Origin: Fimbriimonadaceae bacterium
GTDB taxonomy: Bacteria; Armatimonadota; UBA10988
Direction of reading: 5' to 3'
Assembly (NCBI GenBank): GCA_020850355.1
Contig: JADZEX010000012.1
Location: 18,967-82,966, forward strand
Length of the DNA stretch: 64,000 nucleotides
The notes under the pieces were generated by a model. The model was not told where the DNA came from. It was given only the letters and a program-made list of their open reading frames with translations, and did no database searches. Shown here piece after piece: positions 15,314 to 23,461 of this stretch (position 1 is its first letter; the number at the start of each line of letters is the position of its first letter). The position numbers and the translations under genes are program-made.

Positions 15314-16615
15314 GTGGAGCCGACCTTGCCCGATCTTGTGTTGGAGCCGCCGGCCCGGCCGGTGACGCTGCCGGAGCATCCGACCACGCTGGCGACGCGG
15401 ATCATCGCGCGCTTCGAGCTGCCGGCGCCGGTCGAGGTGTTCGACTTCGAGGCGAAGGGGAACATCAACCAGCACACCTTCCTGGTGCGGGCCGGGCGGC
15501 CGGCGCAGGAGTACCTGCTGCAGCGCATCAACCAGGAGGTCTTCGTCCGGCCGCGCAGCGTGATGGCCGCGATGAGCGCCTGCCTGGCGGCGCAGCGGCG
15601 GGGGCTGGCCGCAGGGCTGCTGCCGGCCGGGCGCGACTGGACGCCGATCAGTCTGGTGCCGACGCGCGACGGACAGGAGTACGCCTGGGTCGCCGACCGC
15701 CGCGGCGAGACCTGTTGGCGGTTGATGCACAAGATCCCCGACGCCGAGACCTACAAGAGCCTCGGCGAGCTGGCCGACCCGCCGCGGCGGCTGGCGGTGG
15801 CGGCCGAGGCCGGGCGCGGGCTGGCGCTGTTTGGCGACCTGGTCAGCGACCTCGAGACCAGCGGGCTGGCGAATCCGCTGCCAGGCTACCGCGAGACGCG
15901 GGTCTACTACCAGCAACTGCACAGCGTGCTCGAGGGCGTCCGCACGCCAGACGCCGCCGAGCGCTGGCTGCCGGCCGACGAGATCGTCCGCAGCAGCACG
16001 GCGCGCCACTTCCAGGTGCATTGCAGCGAGGCGGAGTACTGGCGCCGGCTGCAAGACCCGGAGCTGCAACGCTATCTGGCGCTGGCGGTGGCCGAGGAGG
16101 AGTTTGCGCTGACCCTGCTGCGCGGTCTGGAGAGCGGCACCTTGCGGCGGGTGGCCATCCACGGCGACACCAAGCTGGACAACTTCCTGTTCGACCCCGT
16201 CAGCGGCCAGGTCAAGGCGCTGGTCGACCTGGACACCATCCTGCCGCATAGCTGGCTGGCCGACTGGGGCGACATGGTCCGCAGCCTGTGCAACGTGGCG
16301 GGGGAGAAGGAGACCGACCTGGAGCGCGTGCGGCCCGACTGGGAGGTCTACCAGGCGCTGGCCAGCGGGTTCCGCTCGACCGCGCGACGGGTGCTGCCGG
16401 CGGAGGTCGAGCTGATGCCAGAAGCCGTCGAGATCCTGGCCCTCGAGCTGGGTGTGCGCTTCCTGACCGATTACCTCCGCGGCGACAGCTACTTCGCCCT
16501 CGGGCCGGCCGACCCGCCCGCCCTCAACAAGACTCGCGCGCTGGTGCAACTGACCCTCTTCGAGCGGTTGCGCGATGGGCGGGAGCAGGCGCGGCGCTAC
16601 CTGGAGGTGGCCTGA
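15314..16615 (+). CDS. Aminoglycoside phosphotransferase-fold sugar kinase, N-acetylhexosamine 1-kinase-like
   Basis: 433 residues, APH/choline-kinase fold. The catalytic loop is AIHGDTKLDNFLFD (about residue 281-294), followed by the metal-binding Asp in ALVDLDT. The N-terminal GNINQHTFLV and YLLQRINQEVF strongly resemble N-acetylhexosamine 1-kinase (NahK), which makes sugar 1-phosphates. The product would feed a hexose-phosphate mutase, and a mutase gene follows with a 1-base stop/start overlap (TGATG). The start is given as GTG 15314; a TTG at 15326 with GGAG six bases before it is an alternative. The exact sugar is inferred from family resemblance only. Confidence 0.72.
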   Translation: MEPTLPDLVLEPPARPVTLPEHPTTLATRIIARFELPAPVEVFDFEAKGNINQHTFLVRAGRPAQEYLLQRINQEVFVRPRSVMAAMSACLAAQRRGLAAGLLPAGRDWTPISLVPTRDGQEYAWVADRRGETCWRLMHKIPDAETYKSLGELADPPRRLAVAAEAGRGLALFGDLVSDLETSGLANPLPGYRETRVYYQQLHSVLEGVRTPDAAERWLPADEIVRSSTARHFQVHCSEAEYWRRLQDPELQRYLALAVAEEEFALTLLRGLESGTLRRVAIHGDTKLDNFLFDPVSGQVKALVDLDTILPHSWLADWGDMVRSLCNVAGEKETDLERVRPDWEVYQALASGFRSTARRVLPAEVELMPEAVEILALELGVRFLTDYLRGDSYFALGPADPPALNKTRALVQLTLFERLRDGREQARRYLEVA

Positions 16616-17982
16616 TGCGGGAGCTGAAGTTCGCCCCCAGCGGCGTGCGGGGCGTGGTCGGCGAGGCCTTCACGCCGGAGCTGGCGGTCGACCTGGCCGC
16701 CGCCTTCGCCAGCTTCGCCGATGGCGCGCCCGTCGTGATCGGGTGGGACAGCCGCCGCTCGTCGCAGATGTTGCGGGCCGCTGTGACGGCCGGTCTGCTG
16801 GCCGGTGGCTGCGAAGTGATCGACCTCGGCCTGGCGCCGACGCCGCTGGTCAGCTACGGCGTGCGAGAGTTGGGCGGCGGCGGGGGCATCAGCATCACCG
16901 GCAGTCACAACGACGCTCGCTGGAACGCCCTGAAGTTCTTCGACGCCGACGGCACGCTGCTCAACGCCGCCAAGGGCGAGGAGCTGCTTGACGTCTACCA
17001 CGCCGCTGCCTGGCGTCACGCGCCGGACGCCGCGCTGCAGCCGGTCGCCGAAGCGCCCGAGTTGGTCGAGCGGTACCTCACCCACCTGCGCTGCGTGCTC
17101 GACGCCGAGCCGATCCGGCAGCGTGCGCTGCGGGTGGTGATCGACACCTGCAACGGCGCCTGCGGCGAGTTGGCCGACCGCTTCCTGCGTGATCTGGGCT
17201 GCCAGGTCTACCCGATCAACGCCGAGCCGACCGGCGAGTTTGCGCATCTGCCGGCACCGAGCGCGCGCAACATGGCGCAGTTGGCGACCATCACGCGGCA
17301 CCTCGGCGCCGACCTGGGGGTGGCGCTGAATGTCGACGGCGACCGGGTCGGCTTCGTGACCGGCGCGGGCGCCGCGCTCAGTGAAGAGTACAGCCTGCCG
17401 CTGGCCGCGCTGCAACGCCTGGCGCGGCGGCCGGGGCTGGTGGTCACCAACGGTTCGACCTCGCAGATGATCGACCACGTGGCGGCGCGGTACGGGCAGC
17501 AGGTGCAGCGCACCGCGGTGGGCGAGGCCGACGTGATCGATGTCGGGCTGGCCGACGAGGCCGTGCTGGCCGGCGAAGGCAGCGGCGGCGTGGCGGTCCT
17601 GCCGGCGACCACCACCTTCGACGGCCTGCTGACGGTCGGCATGGTCCTGGAGGCCCTGGCGACCCGCGAGACGACGCTGGCGGCGCTGGTTGATGAGCTG
17701 CCCCGGCTGGTGATGCGGAAGGGCGAAATCCCCTGCCCGCCGCACGCCGTCTACCGGCTGCTCGACAGCCTCCGCGGGGCCCTCCGCGGCGACCGCGTCG
17801 ACACCCGCGATGGCCTGCGGGTCGAGTGGTCGGACGCCTGGCTGCATGTCCGTGCCTCCAACACCGAGCCGCTGTTGCGGCTGATTGTCGAGGCCGCCAC
17901 GGCGGAGCGGGCGGAGCAGCTCTACCAGACCGCGGTGGCGCTTCCCGAACGGATGCTGGCCGGCTTTGTAGCGCGGCGATAG
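16615..17982 (+). CDS. Alpha-D-phosphohexomutase (phosphoglucosamine/phosphomannomutase family)
   Basis: 455 residues, full length. An FAPSGVRGVVGE opening, the phosphoserine loop ITGSHNDARWN (Ser97), the metal loop LNVDGDRVG (N239, D241, D243), the sugar loop GEGSGGV and the phosphate-binding RASNTEPLLRL are all present. The enzyme interconverts hexose 6- and 1-phosphates. The first of the three Asp metal ligands is Asn, a mild deviation. The ATG overlaps the kinase stop by one base, so the two are translationally coupled, consistent with handling the kinase product. A divergent paralogue follows 10 bases later. Confidence 0.85.
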   Translation: MRELKFAPSGVRGVVGEAFTPELAVDLAAAFASFADGAPVVIGWDSRRSSQMLRAAVTAGLLAGGCEVIDLGLAPTPLVSYGVRELGGGGGISITGSHNDARWNALKFFDADGTLLNAAKGEELLDVYHAAAWRHAPDAALQPVAEAPELVERYLTHLRCVLDAEPIRQRALRVVIDTCNGACGELADRFLRDLGCQVYPINAEPTGEFAHLPAPSARNMAQLATITRHLGADLGVALNVDGDRVGFVTGAGAALSEEYSLPLAALQRLARRPGLVVTNGSTSQMIDHVAARYGQQVQRTAVGEADVIDVGLADEAVLAGEGSGGVAVLPATTTFDGLLTVGMVLEALATRETTLAALVDELPRLVMRKGEIPCPPHAVYRLLDSLRGALRGDRVDTRDGLRVEWSDAWLHVRASNTEPLLRLIVEAATAERAEQLYQTAVALPERMLAGFVARR

Positions 17983-17992
17983 GGGGCCGACG

Positions 17993-19330
17993 ATGGCAAC
18001 ACCACTGCAACTGAAGATCGGTCTGTCGGGCGTCCGAGGCGTGGTTGGTGAGGCGCTCTCGCCGCAACTGGTTACCAAGTTCGCGGCGGCTTTTGGGACC
18101 TGGTGCTCCGGCGGCCCGATCGTCGTCGCGGGCGACACCAGGGCCTCCAGCGAGATGATCCGCCAGGCTGCCCTGGCCGGCCTGCTGTCGGTCGGCTGCA
18201 CCCCGCTCGACCTCGGCACGCAACCCACGCCGGTGGTGCAGCACGCCATCCGACGCTGGCGCGCCCGCGGCGGGCTGATCGCCACCGGTGGCTCGCAGCC
18301 CGAGGGCTGGAACTCGCTCCGCTTCCGCGGCGCCGACGGCGCGACCTTGCCGCCGGGGCAGGCCGCGGAGCTGATCGATCTCTACCACCAGGGCGTCTTC
18401 CCGCGGGTCGACGCCGCGGCGATTGCACCGGTGCAGACCCCGGGCGACGCCGTCGAGGCCTACCTCGACGCGCTGCTGGGCCAGGTCGACGCGGCGAGCA
18501 TCTGGACCGCTGCCGTGCCGCTGGTGATCGACACTTACGGCGGGGCCGGGCGCGAAGTCGCCGAGCGACTGTGCGCGGCCCTCGGCTGTCGGGCGACCTT
18601 CCTGGACAGCCCGCCGGGCGACGAAGACGCCGGACCCGAGTTGCGCGAGCCGCTGGCAACGGCGGTGCGGGCTCACCAGGCCGCCCTGGGCGCGGGGCTG
18701 GCTGCTGGGGGCGACCGCCTGCTGCTGGTCGCCGCCGACGGCGGCATCTTGCCAGCAGACGCGACGCTGGCGCTGGTCGCGCGGGCCTGGCTCCGCCGGG
18801 GCCGCGGCCCGGTGGTGGTCAACGCGGCCGCCAGCCGGCTGGTCGACGACGTCGTCGGCGCGGCGGGCGGGGAGGTGCGCCGCTGTCAGGGCGGCGAGGC
18901 GCAGGTCTGTGAGGCGCTGCAGGCGCACGGCGGGGCGGTTGGCGGCGAGGGCAACGGCGGGGTGATTCTGCCGACCCTCAACCCCGGCCGTGACGGCTTC
19001 GCGGCGCTCGCCGTGCTGCTCGAGGCAGTCGCCCGCGGCGAGGCCCTCGACGCGCCGCTGCGCGGGCTGCCGCGCTACGCGATGGTGCGGCGCAGCCTGA
19101 CTGTCGGCCCGCGCGAGGTGCCCGGCATCCTGCGCCGGGTGCGCCAGCGGTACCGCGACGTGCCTCACGATCTGACCGACGGCGTGCGCCTGGTTTGGCC
19201 CGACCGCTGGGTGCTGGCCCGCCCGAGCAACTCGCAGGCGCTCCTGCGGGTGGTCGCCGAGGCGCCCGACGAGCCAGCCGCGGCGGCGTTGGTGCGGGAA
19301 CTGGCGGAGATTGTCCATCCCGGCGGTTGA
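17993..19330 (+). CDS. Degenerate phosphohexomutase paralogue, probably non-catalytic or altered
   Basis: 445 residues, homologous over its whole length to the upstream mutase (LKIGLSGVRGVVGEALSP). The serine loop is IATGGSQPEGWNS: Ser101 remains but the usual HN is QP. The metal loop is LAAGGDRLL, so two of the three Asp ligands are gone (A237, G239, only D241 kept). Sugar loop GEGNGGV and phosphate loop RPSNSQALLRV persist. Loss of the Mg site while substrate loops are kept suggests a pseudoenzyme, for example a regulatory or heteromeric partner of the first copy. This is inference. It is the third gene of the kinase-mutase set. Confidence 0.75.
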   Translation: MATPLQLKIGLSGVRGVVGEALSPQLVTKFAAAFGTWCSGGPIVVAGDTRASSEMIRQAALAGLLSVGCTPLDLGTQPTPVVQHAIRRWRARGGLIATGGSQPEGWNSLRFRGADGATLPPGQAAELIDLYHQGVFPRVDAAAIAPVQTPGDAVEAYLDALLGQVDAASIWTAAVPLVIDTYGGAGREVAERLCAALGCRATFLDSPPGDEDAGPELREPLATAVRAHQAALGAGLAAGGDRLLLVAADGGILPADATLALVARAWLRRGRGPVVVNAAASRLVDDVVGAAGGEVRRCQGGEAQVCEALQAHGGAVGGEGNGGVILPTLNPGRDGFAALAVLLEAVARGEALDAPLRGLPRYAMVRRSLTVGPREVPGILRRVRQRYRDVPHDLTDGVRLVWPDRWVLARPSNSQALLRVVAEAPDEPAAAALVRELAEIVHPGG

Positions 19331-19348
19331 GCCGCCCCGGAGGAACCG

Positions 19349-20302
19349 ATGCCGTGGCTCTCACCGCTGCTCTCGCTGCACCTCGCCGCCGCGCCAGTGC
19401 GGCTGATCCTGGACACCGACATGTCGGGCGACGCCGACGACGCCGGGGCGCTGGCGCTGCTGCACGCCCTGGCCGACCGCGGTGAGGTCAGCCTGCTGGC
19501 GGTGGCGGTCAACCGGCGTGACCACACCAACGCCTCGGCCGCGGCGGTCGCGGCAATCAACACCTGGTACCGCCGCGGCGACCTGCCGCTGGGGACCGAC
19601 AAGATCGGCCCGACCGACCTGCAGCGCACCAGCGCTTACACCCGGGCGCTGCGCGACGAGTTCCCCCACGCCTGCCTGCCCGACGACCGGTGCCCCGACG
19701 CGCTGGACCTCTACCGTCACACGCTGGCGGCCGAGGCCGATGGGGCGGTTACCATCTGCAGCATCGGCGCGCTCAGCAACCTCGCCGAGTTGTGGCGCCG
19801 TGAGCCGGAGTTGGTTCGCCGCAAGGTCGCCCGGCTGGTGATCATGGCCGGCCGGTTTCCCAATCACCCCGAGTGGGAGACCAACGTCCGGACCCACGTC
19901 GCGGCGGCGCAGACCGTGGCGCACGAGTGGCCCGGCGAACTCGTCTGGCAAGGCTTCGAGATTGGCGACCACCTGATCACCGGCGCCCGCTTGCGGGAAA
20001 GTCCCGCCGGCAACCCCGTCCGGCGGGCCTACGAGCTGCGCCCCTACGCGGGTCGGCCGGCGATCGATGGCGGCCAGCCGAGCTTCGACCAGGCGGCGGC
20101 CCTCTACGCGGTGCGCGGCGCGCAGCCGGAGTGGTGGTCCCTGGTCCGCGGCGGCCGCGCCAGGATCGACGCCGCCGGCGTGCTGCGCTGGCTGCCCGAT
20201 CCCGCCAGCCGGCAGGCCTATGTGCAGTTGATCGGCGATCGTGGCGAGCTGGCGGCGTTGATCGAAGAGCTGATGGTGGCGCCGCCGGGGTGGCGCGGCT
20301 GA
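19349..20302 (+). CDS. Nucleoside hydrolase-like protein (inosine-uridine preferring family)
   Basis: 317 residues. The calcium-binding signature DTDMSGDADDAGAL, at about residue 24, is the diagnostic DTDxxxDxDDA motif. Later IDGGQPSFDQAAALYAV supplies the C-terminal Asp of the active site. These enzymes cleave the N-glycosidic bond of ribonucleosides. A short hydrophobic N-terminus (MPWLSPLLSLHLAAAP) may be a signal peptide, as in exported relatives often found in glycan loci. GGAGG lies five bases before the ATG. It follows the mutase pair by 18 bases. Confidence 0.83.
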   Translation: MPWLSPLLSLHLAAAPVRLILDTDMSGDADDAGALALLHALADRGEVSLLAVAVNRRDHTNASAAAVAAINTWYRRGDLPLGTDKIGPTDLQRTSAYTRALRDEFPHACLPDDRCPDALDLYRHTLAAEADGAVTICSIGALSNLAELWRREPELVRRKVARLVIMAGRFPNHPEWETNVRTHVAAAQTVAHEWPGELVWQGFEIGDHLITGARLRESPAGNPVRRAYELRPYAGRPAIDGGQPSFDQAAALYAVRGAQPEWWSLVRGGRARIDAAGVLRWLPDPASRQAYVQLIGDRGELAALIEELMVAPPGWRG

Positions 20303-20534
20303 GCGGCGGGCCAGCACGTGGTGGCTCGTCGACGTGCCACTGGCGAAGGTGCTACACTCCACGGCAGGCCGCAGCGCTCGGCGTTCGGCCGGTAGCTGGC
20401 GGCCTGGCCGGGGTGCGGCGGTCGGCGAGCGATGTTGGTGCGCTGGCCAGATCGGCTGCTCGGGTCCCAGCGGACGGAGCCCAGCACCCTGACAGCGAGC
20501 CGGATACCGTGGTGTGGTGGAACAGGAAATGGCG

Positions 20535-20753
20535 ATGACTCTGACAGCCGTCTTCCAGCAAGTACCGACGGGCTACATCGGCTGGGTTGAGGAACTGCCC
20601 GGAGCCAACACGCAGGGTCGCAGCCTGGCCGAAGCGCGGCGCAACCTGCGCGAGGCGGTGACGCTGATCTTGCAGACCAATCGCGATCTGGCGGACGAAC
20701 GAGCCGGGGCCGGCGAGCTAATCCGCGAGCCACTGACGATCGCCACGACTTGA
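20535..20753 (+). CDS. hicB: HicB-family antitoxin
   Basis: 72 residues: TLTAVFQQVPTGYIGWVEEL then GANTQGRSLAEARRNLREAV. This is the partial RNase-H-like fold of HicB antitoxins (YxGWVEELPG and TQGxSxEEAxxNLxEA). The ATG at 20535 is preferred to 20529 because AGGAA lies upstream at a workable distance. There is no obvious C-terminal DNA-binding extension. The 230 bases upstream carry no gene; a TACACT at 20353-20358 preceded by TG is a weak promoter candidate. The hicA start overlaps its stop. Confidence 0.82.
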   Translation: MTLTAVFQQVPTGYIGWVEELPGANTQGRSLAEARRNLREAVTLILQTNRDLADERAGAGELIREPLTIATT

Positions 20754-20935
20754 AGCGCGCCGATCTCGTCCGCCATCTCGAGCGGCACGGCTGCACCAAG
20801 CATCGCGAAGGTAGCCGCCATACAATCTACGTCGACGGCAGTCGCACCCGGTCGACCGCGGTGCCGCGCCACCGCGAGATCGACGAGCATCTCGTGGCCC
20901 GGATCTGCCGAGACATCGCCGTGCCGCCGCCGTAA
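20750..20935 (+). CDS. hicA: HicA-family mRNA interferase toxin
   Basis: 61 residues with a dsRBD-like HicA pattern: LVRHLERHGCTKHREGSRH, whose His in GSRHTIY is the expected catalytic residue, then TAVPRHREIDEHLVARIC. It starts with TTG in a 4-base TTGA overlap with hicB, giving antitoxin-first order and coupled translation. HicA cleaves mRNA and is neutralised by HicB. Nothing looks truncated. Confidence 0.83.
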   Translation: MKRADLVRHLERHGCTKHREGSRHTIYVDGSRTRSTAVPRHREIDEHLVARICRDIAVPPP

Positions 20936-21004
20936 CCCGGTCCGTGCTGCGCCGGCCCGCAGGACCCTGGTCAGCGGCCACGAATGGCCTGGCGGAGCCG
21001 AACG

Positions 21005-23374
21005 ATGCGCCTTGCCCTGCTGCTGGCGGTGACCGCCCCCGCGCTGTCGGCCGCTGAACCGACCTGGGCCGACCTGGCCCGCCCCGCGGTGCGGCCGCCG
21101 GGCTTCCCGGCTCCCTCGGCGGTCTGCTTTTCGAGCCGCTGGAAGCGCCCCATCAACGCGCAGGATCCGCACGACACCTTCCAGGCCGCGGCGGCCTTTC
21201 ACGCCACTGGCTTCTGGTGGTGCAATGGCCCCAACGGCGACTACTTCCGCGACATCGTCCGCCGCGGCTATTCCTGTCAGGGCTGGCTGGCCACGATTCT
21301 GCCCGACACGCTGTGGGGCAACACCCGCCAGCAGGGCCGCATCCTGGACGCCCAGGGCGAACTGGTGACCGGACCCTGGATGCGCTCGTTCAAAGGCTGG
21401 TGGGGCTGCGTCAACAGCCCCGAGTGGCGGCGGGTCTACCTGGACTACATCAAGGCCTACCTCGACGCTGGTTGTACCTCGCTGCAGATGGACGATCCCG
21501 GCCAGAACGCCGCTGCCGTCGCCTGGGGCGGCTGCTACTGCCCGCACTGCCGCGCGAAGGCTGCGCGGCTGGGGCAGCAGCCGCGTGAGATCCAGGAGCC
21601 GTCGACGCACGAGTTCTACCGCGAGATGCGCCGCGCAATGAACGAGTACGCCGGCCGCCATGTGCCCTGGTCGTGCAACGCCGCGCCGGGTGAACGGCCG
21701 TTCTACCCCGACATCTTCGACTTCGGGCTGCGCGAGCTGGCGGAGCACGAAGCTCGCCCCGCGCGGCTGCACGCCACCTTGAGCGCCGTCGAGCAGCTCG
21801 GCAAGGGGCTGCTGTTCACGTTGGTCAGCCGCGACCGGAGGCTGACCCGCGGCGCCATTGCCACGGCCTACGCCCTCGGCACGCAGGTCGTGGTGCCGTG
21901 GGACGTCTACATTGCCACCGACGCGCCGCGGCAGTTCGGCGAGCCGGCCGACTACGCCGACCTCTACGGCCTGGCCCGCGGGGCGGCCGCTTACCTCGAC
22001 GGCTACACCGAAGCCGCGCTGATCCGGCCGTTGCCCGGCCCGGCGCCCGACGCGGCGCTGCCGGTGACCGTGACCGGCGGCTCCGCCGACCTGGCCGTGT
22101 TCGTGCGGGCGCAGCGCGGCCAGGCCGACGCGCCGGTGGTAATCCACCTGGTCGACCCCAGCGAAGCGCCGCAGGCCTGCACCGTGCGGCTGCATCCGGC
22201 GCGCCTGTTCGGCCGCCGCGGGGCGCGGATCGAGCTGCTCCGCCCGGCGCCCTACGACGCCGCGGCGCATGCCCGGGCCGAGCAGACCAAGGACTTCGCA
22301 CCGCTGGTGCAGCGGACCGTGCTGGCCAGTGGGTTCAACCCCACGCTGGACCTGCCGGCGCCGACGCCCTGGGCGATGCTGGTGATCAGCCCGCTGGAAC
22401 AGCCCGGCCGCTGGCCGCCGTACATCGCTCCCACCGTCGCCAGCCTGGCCGACCCGACCCTGCAGGTGACCTTGGCCGGCGCTGCCGACGACGAGGCGCT
22501 GCACTACACACTGGACGACTCGACGCCGACGGCGGCCTCGCCCCGGTACAGTGCTCCCTTGCGCCTGACGGCCGACACCACGGTGCGGGCCCTGGCGGTG
22601 GCGCCGGGTGGCGCCAGCGCCGTCTCGGCGGTGCGCTTCCGCAAGCGCGGCAACCCGCGGGAGGAGGCGGTTCCCGACAGCCTCAGCGACCTGCGGCTGT
22701 GGCTGCGCGCGGCTCAGCTCACGCCAGCGCTGGGCGAGGGAGCAGAGGTCCGGCAGTGGCCGGCACGGGTCGGGCCGGCCCTCGTCAGCGACGGCTTCCG
22801 GCTCTACGACCAGCGGCCCGCCACCCCGCCGCAACTGCTGCAGCGCGGCATCGGCGGTCAGCCCACGGTGCGCTTCAGCCGGCCGACCGACCTGCTCTCG
22901 ACGCCCGGCTTCGCCAACCGCTGGCTGCGCGGGGCGTTCACGATCTTCGTGGTCAGCGCCGCCGCCGACGATGTCTTCGGCCTCTGCGGCAACGGCGCCG
23001 CCGGCGGAGGCGGCATCCCGCGCCTGTACCTCACCCGACAGGGCCTGACCTACCACGCCACGCGCCTGGAGCTCACCACCGAGCAGCCCGCCGGCAGCCT
23101 GCTGACCTACCTCCACGACGGCCAGCAGACGGTCGAAGTGCGCGACAACGGCGGCCCCCCGCAGCGCGCCAGCGGCCCCCAGTTCGCGCCGGGCGCGGAG
23201 TTCGGTAGCGGTGGCCACCTGGCGGTGCCGTTCTGGGCCGGCAACGTGCCGCACCTCGGTGACCTGTCCGAGGTCGTGGTCTACAGCCGCGCCCTGCCGC
23301 CCGCCGAACGCAGCGCGGTCGAACGCCACCTGCTGCGCCTCTACCGCCTGCGGACGGAGGCGGTCTGGGAGTAG
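21005..23374 (+). CDS. Exported glycosidase-like TIM-barrel protein with chitobiase C-terminal-like and LamG-like domains
   Basis: 789 residues from ATG 21005 (GGAG seven bases upstream), with signal peptide MRLALLLAVTAPALSAAEP. Residues ~30-340 look like an (alpha/beta)8 glycoside-hydrolase-like barrel: GFWWCNGPNGDYF, then TSLQMDDPGQNAA and a CYCPHCR cluster. Around residues 480-560, HYTLDDSTPTAASPRYSAPL matches chitobiase/beta-hexosaminidase C-terminal Fn3-like domains. The C-terminal ~230 residues (LRLWLRAAQLTPAL, TIFVVSAA) are a LamG-type sandwich. It is a putative secreted polysaccharide hydrolase; the catalytic acids are not certain. Confidence 0.7.
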   Translation: MRLALLLAVTAPALSAAEPTWADLARPAVRPPGFPAPSAVCFSSRWKRPINAQDPHDTFQAAAAFHATGFWWCNGPNGDYFRDIVRRGYSCQGWLATILPDTLWGNTRQQGRILDAQGELVTGPWMRSFKGWWGCVNSPEWRRVYLDYIKAYLDAGCTSLQMDDPGQNAAAVAWGGCYCPHCRAKAARLGQQPREIQEPSTHEFYREMRRAMNEYAGRHVPWSCNAAPGERPFYPDIFDFGLRELAEHEARPARLHATLSAVEQLGKGLLFTLVSRDRRLTRGAIATAYALGTQVVVPWDVYIATDAPRQFGEPADYADLYGLARGAAAYLDGYTEAALIRPLPGPAPDAALPVTVTGGSADLAVFVRAQRGQADAPVVIHLVDPSEAPQACTVRLHPARLFGRRGARIELLRPAPYDAAAHARAEQTKDFAPLVQRTVLASGFNPTLDLPAPTPWAMLVISPLEQPGRWPPYIAPTVASLADPTLQVTLAGAADDEALHYTLDDSTPTAASPRYSAPLRLTADTTVRALAVAPGGASAVSAVRFRKRGNPREEAVPDSLSDLRLWLRAAQLTPALGEGAEVRQWPARVGPALVSDGFRLYDQRPATPPQLLQRGIGGQPTVRFSRPTDLLSTPGFANRWLRGAFTIFVVSAAADDVFGLCGNGAAGGGGIPRLYLTRQGLTYHATRLELTTEQPAGSLLTYLHDGQQTVEVRDNGGPPQRASGPQFAPGAEFGSGGHLAVPFWAGNVPHLGDLSEVVVYSRALPPAERSAVERHLLRLYRLRTEAVWE

Positions 23375-23461
23375 GCAGGCGGCCTGTTCACCAGGCGCAG
23401 CCCGTGCTACCCTCTGCCACGACGCCGCCGGGACGGGTCCCGGGGCGAATGGGGAAGCGGC

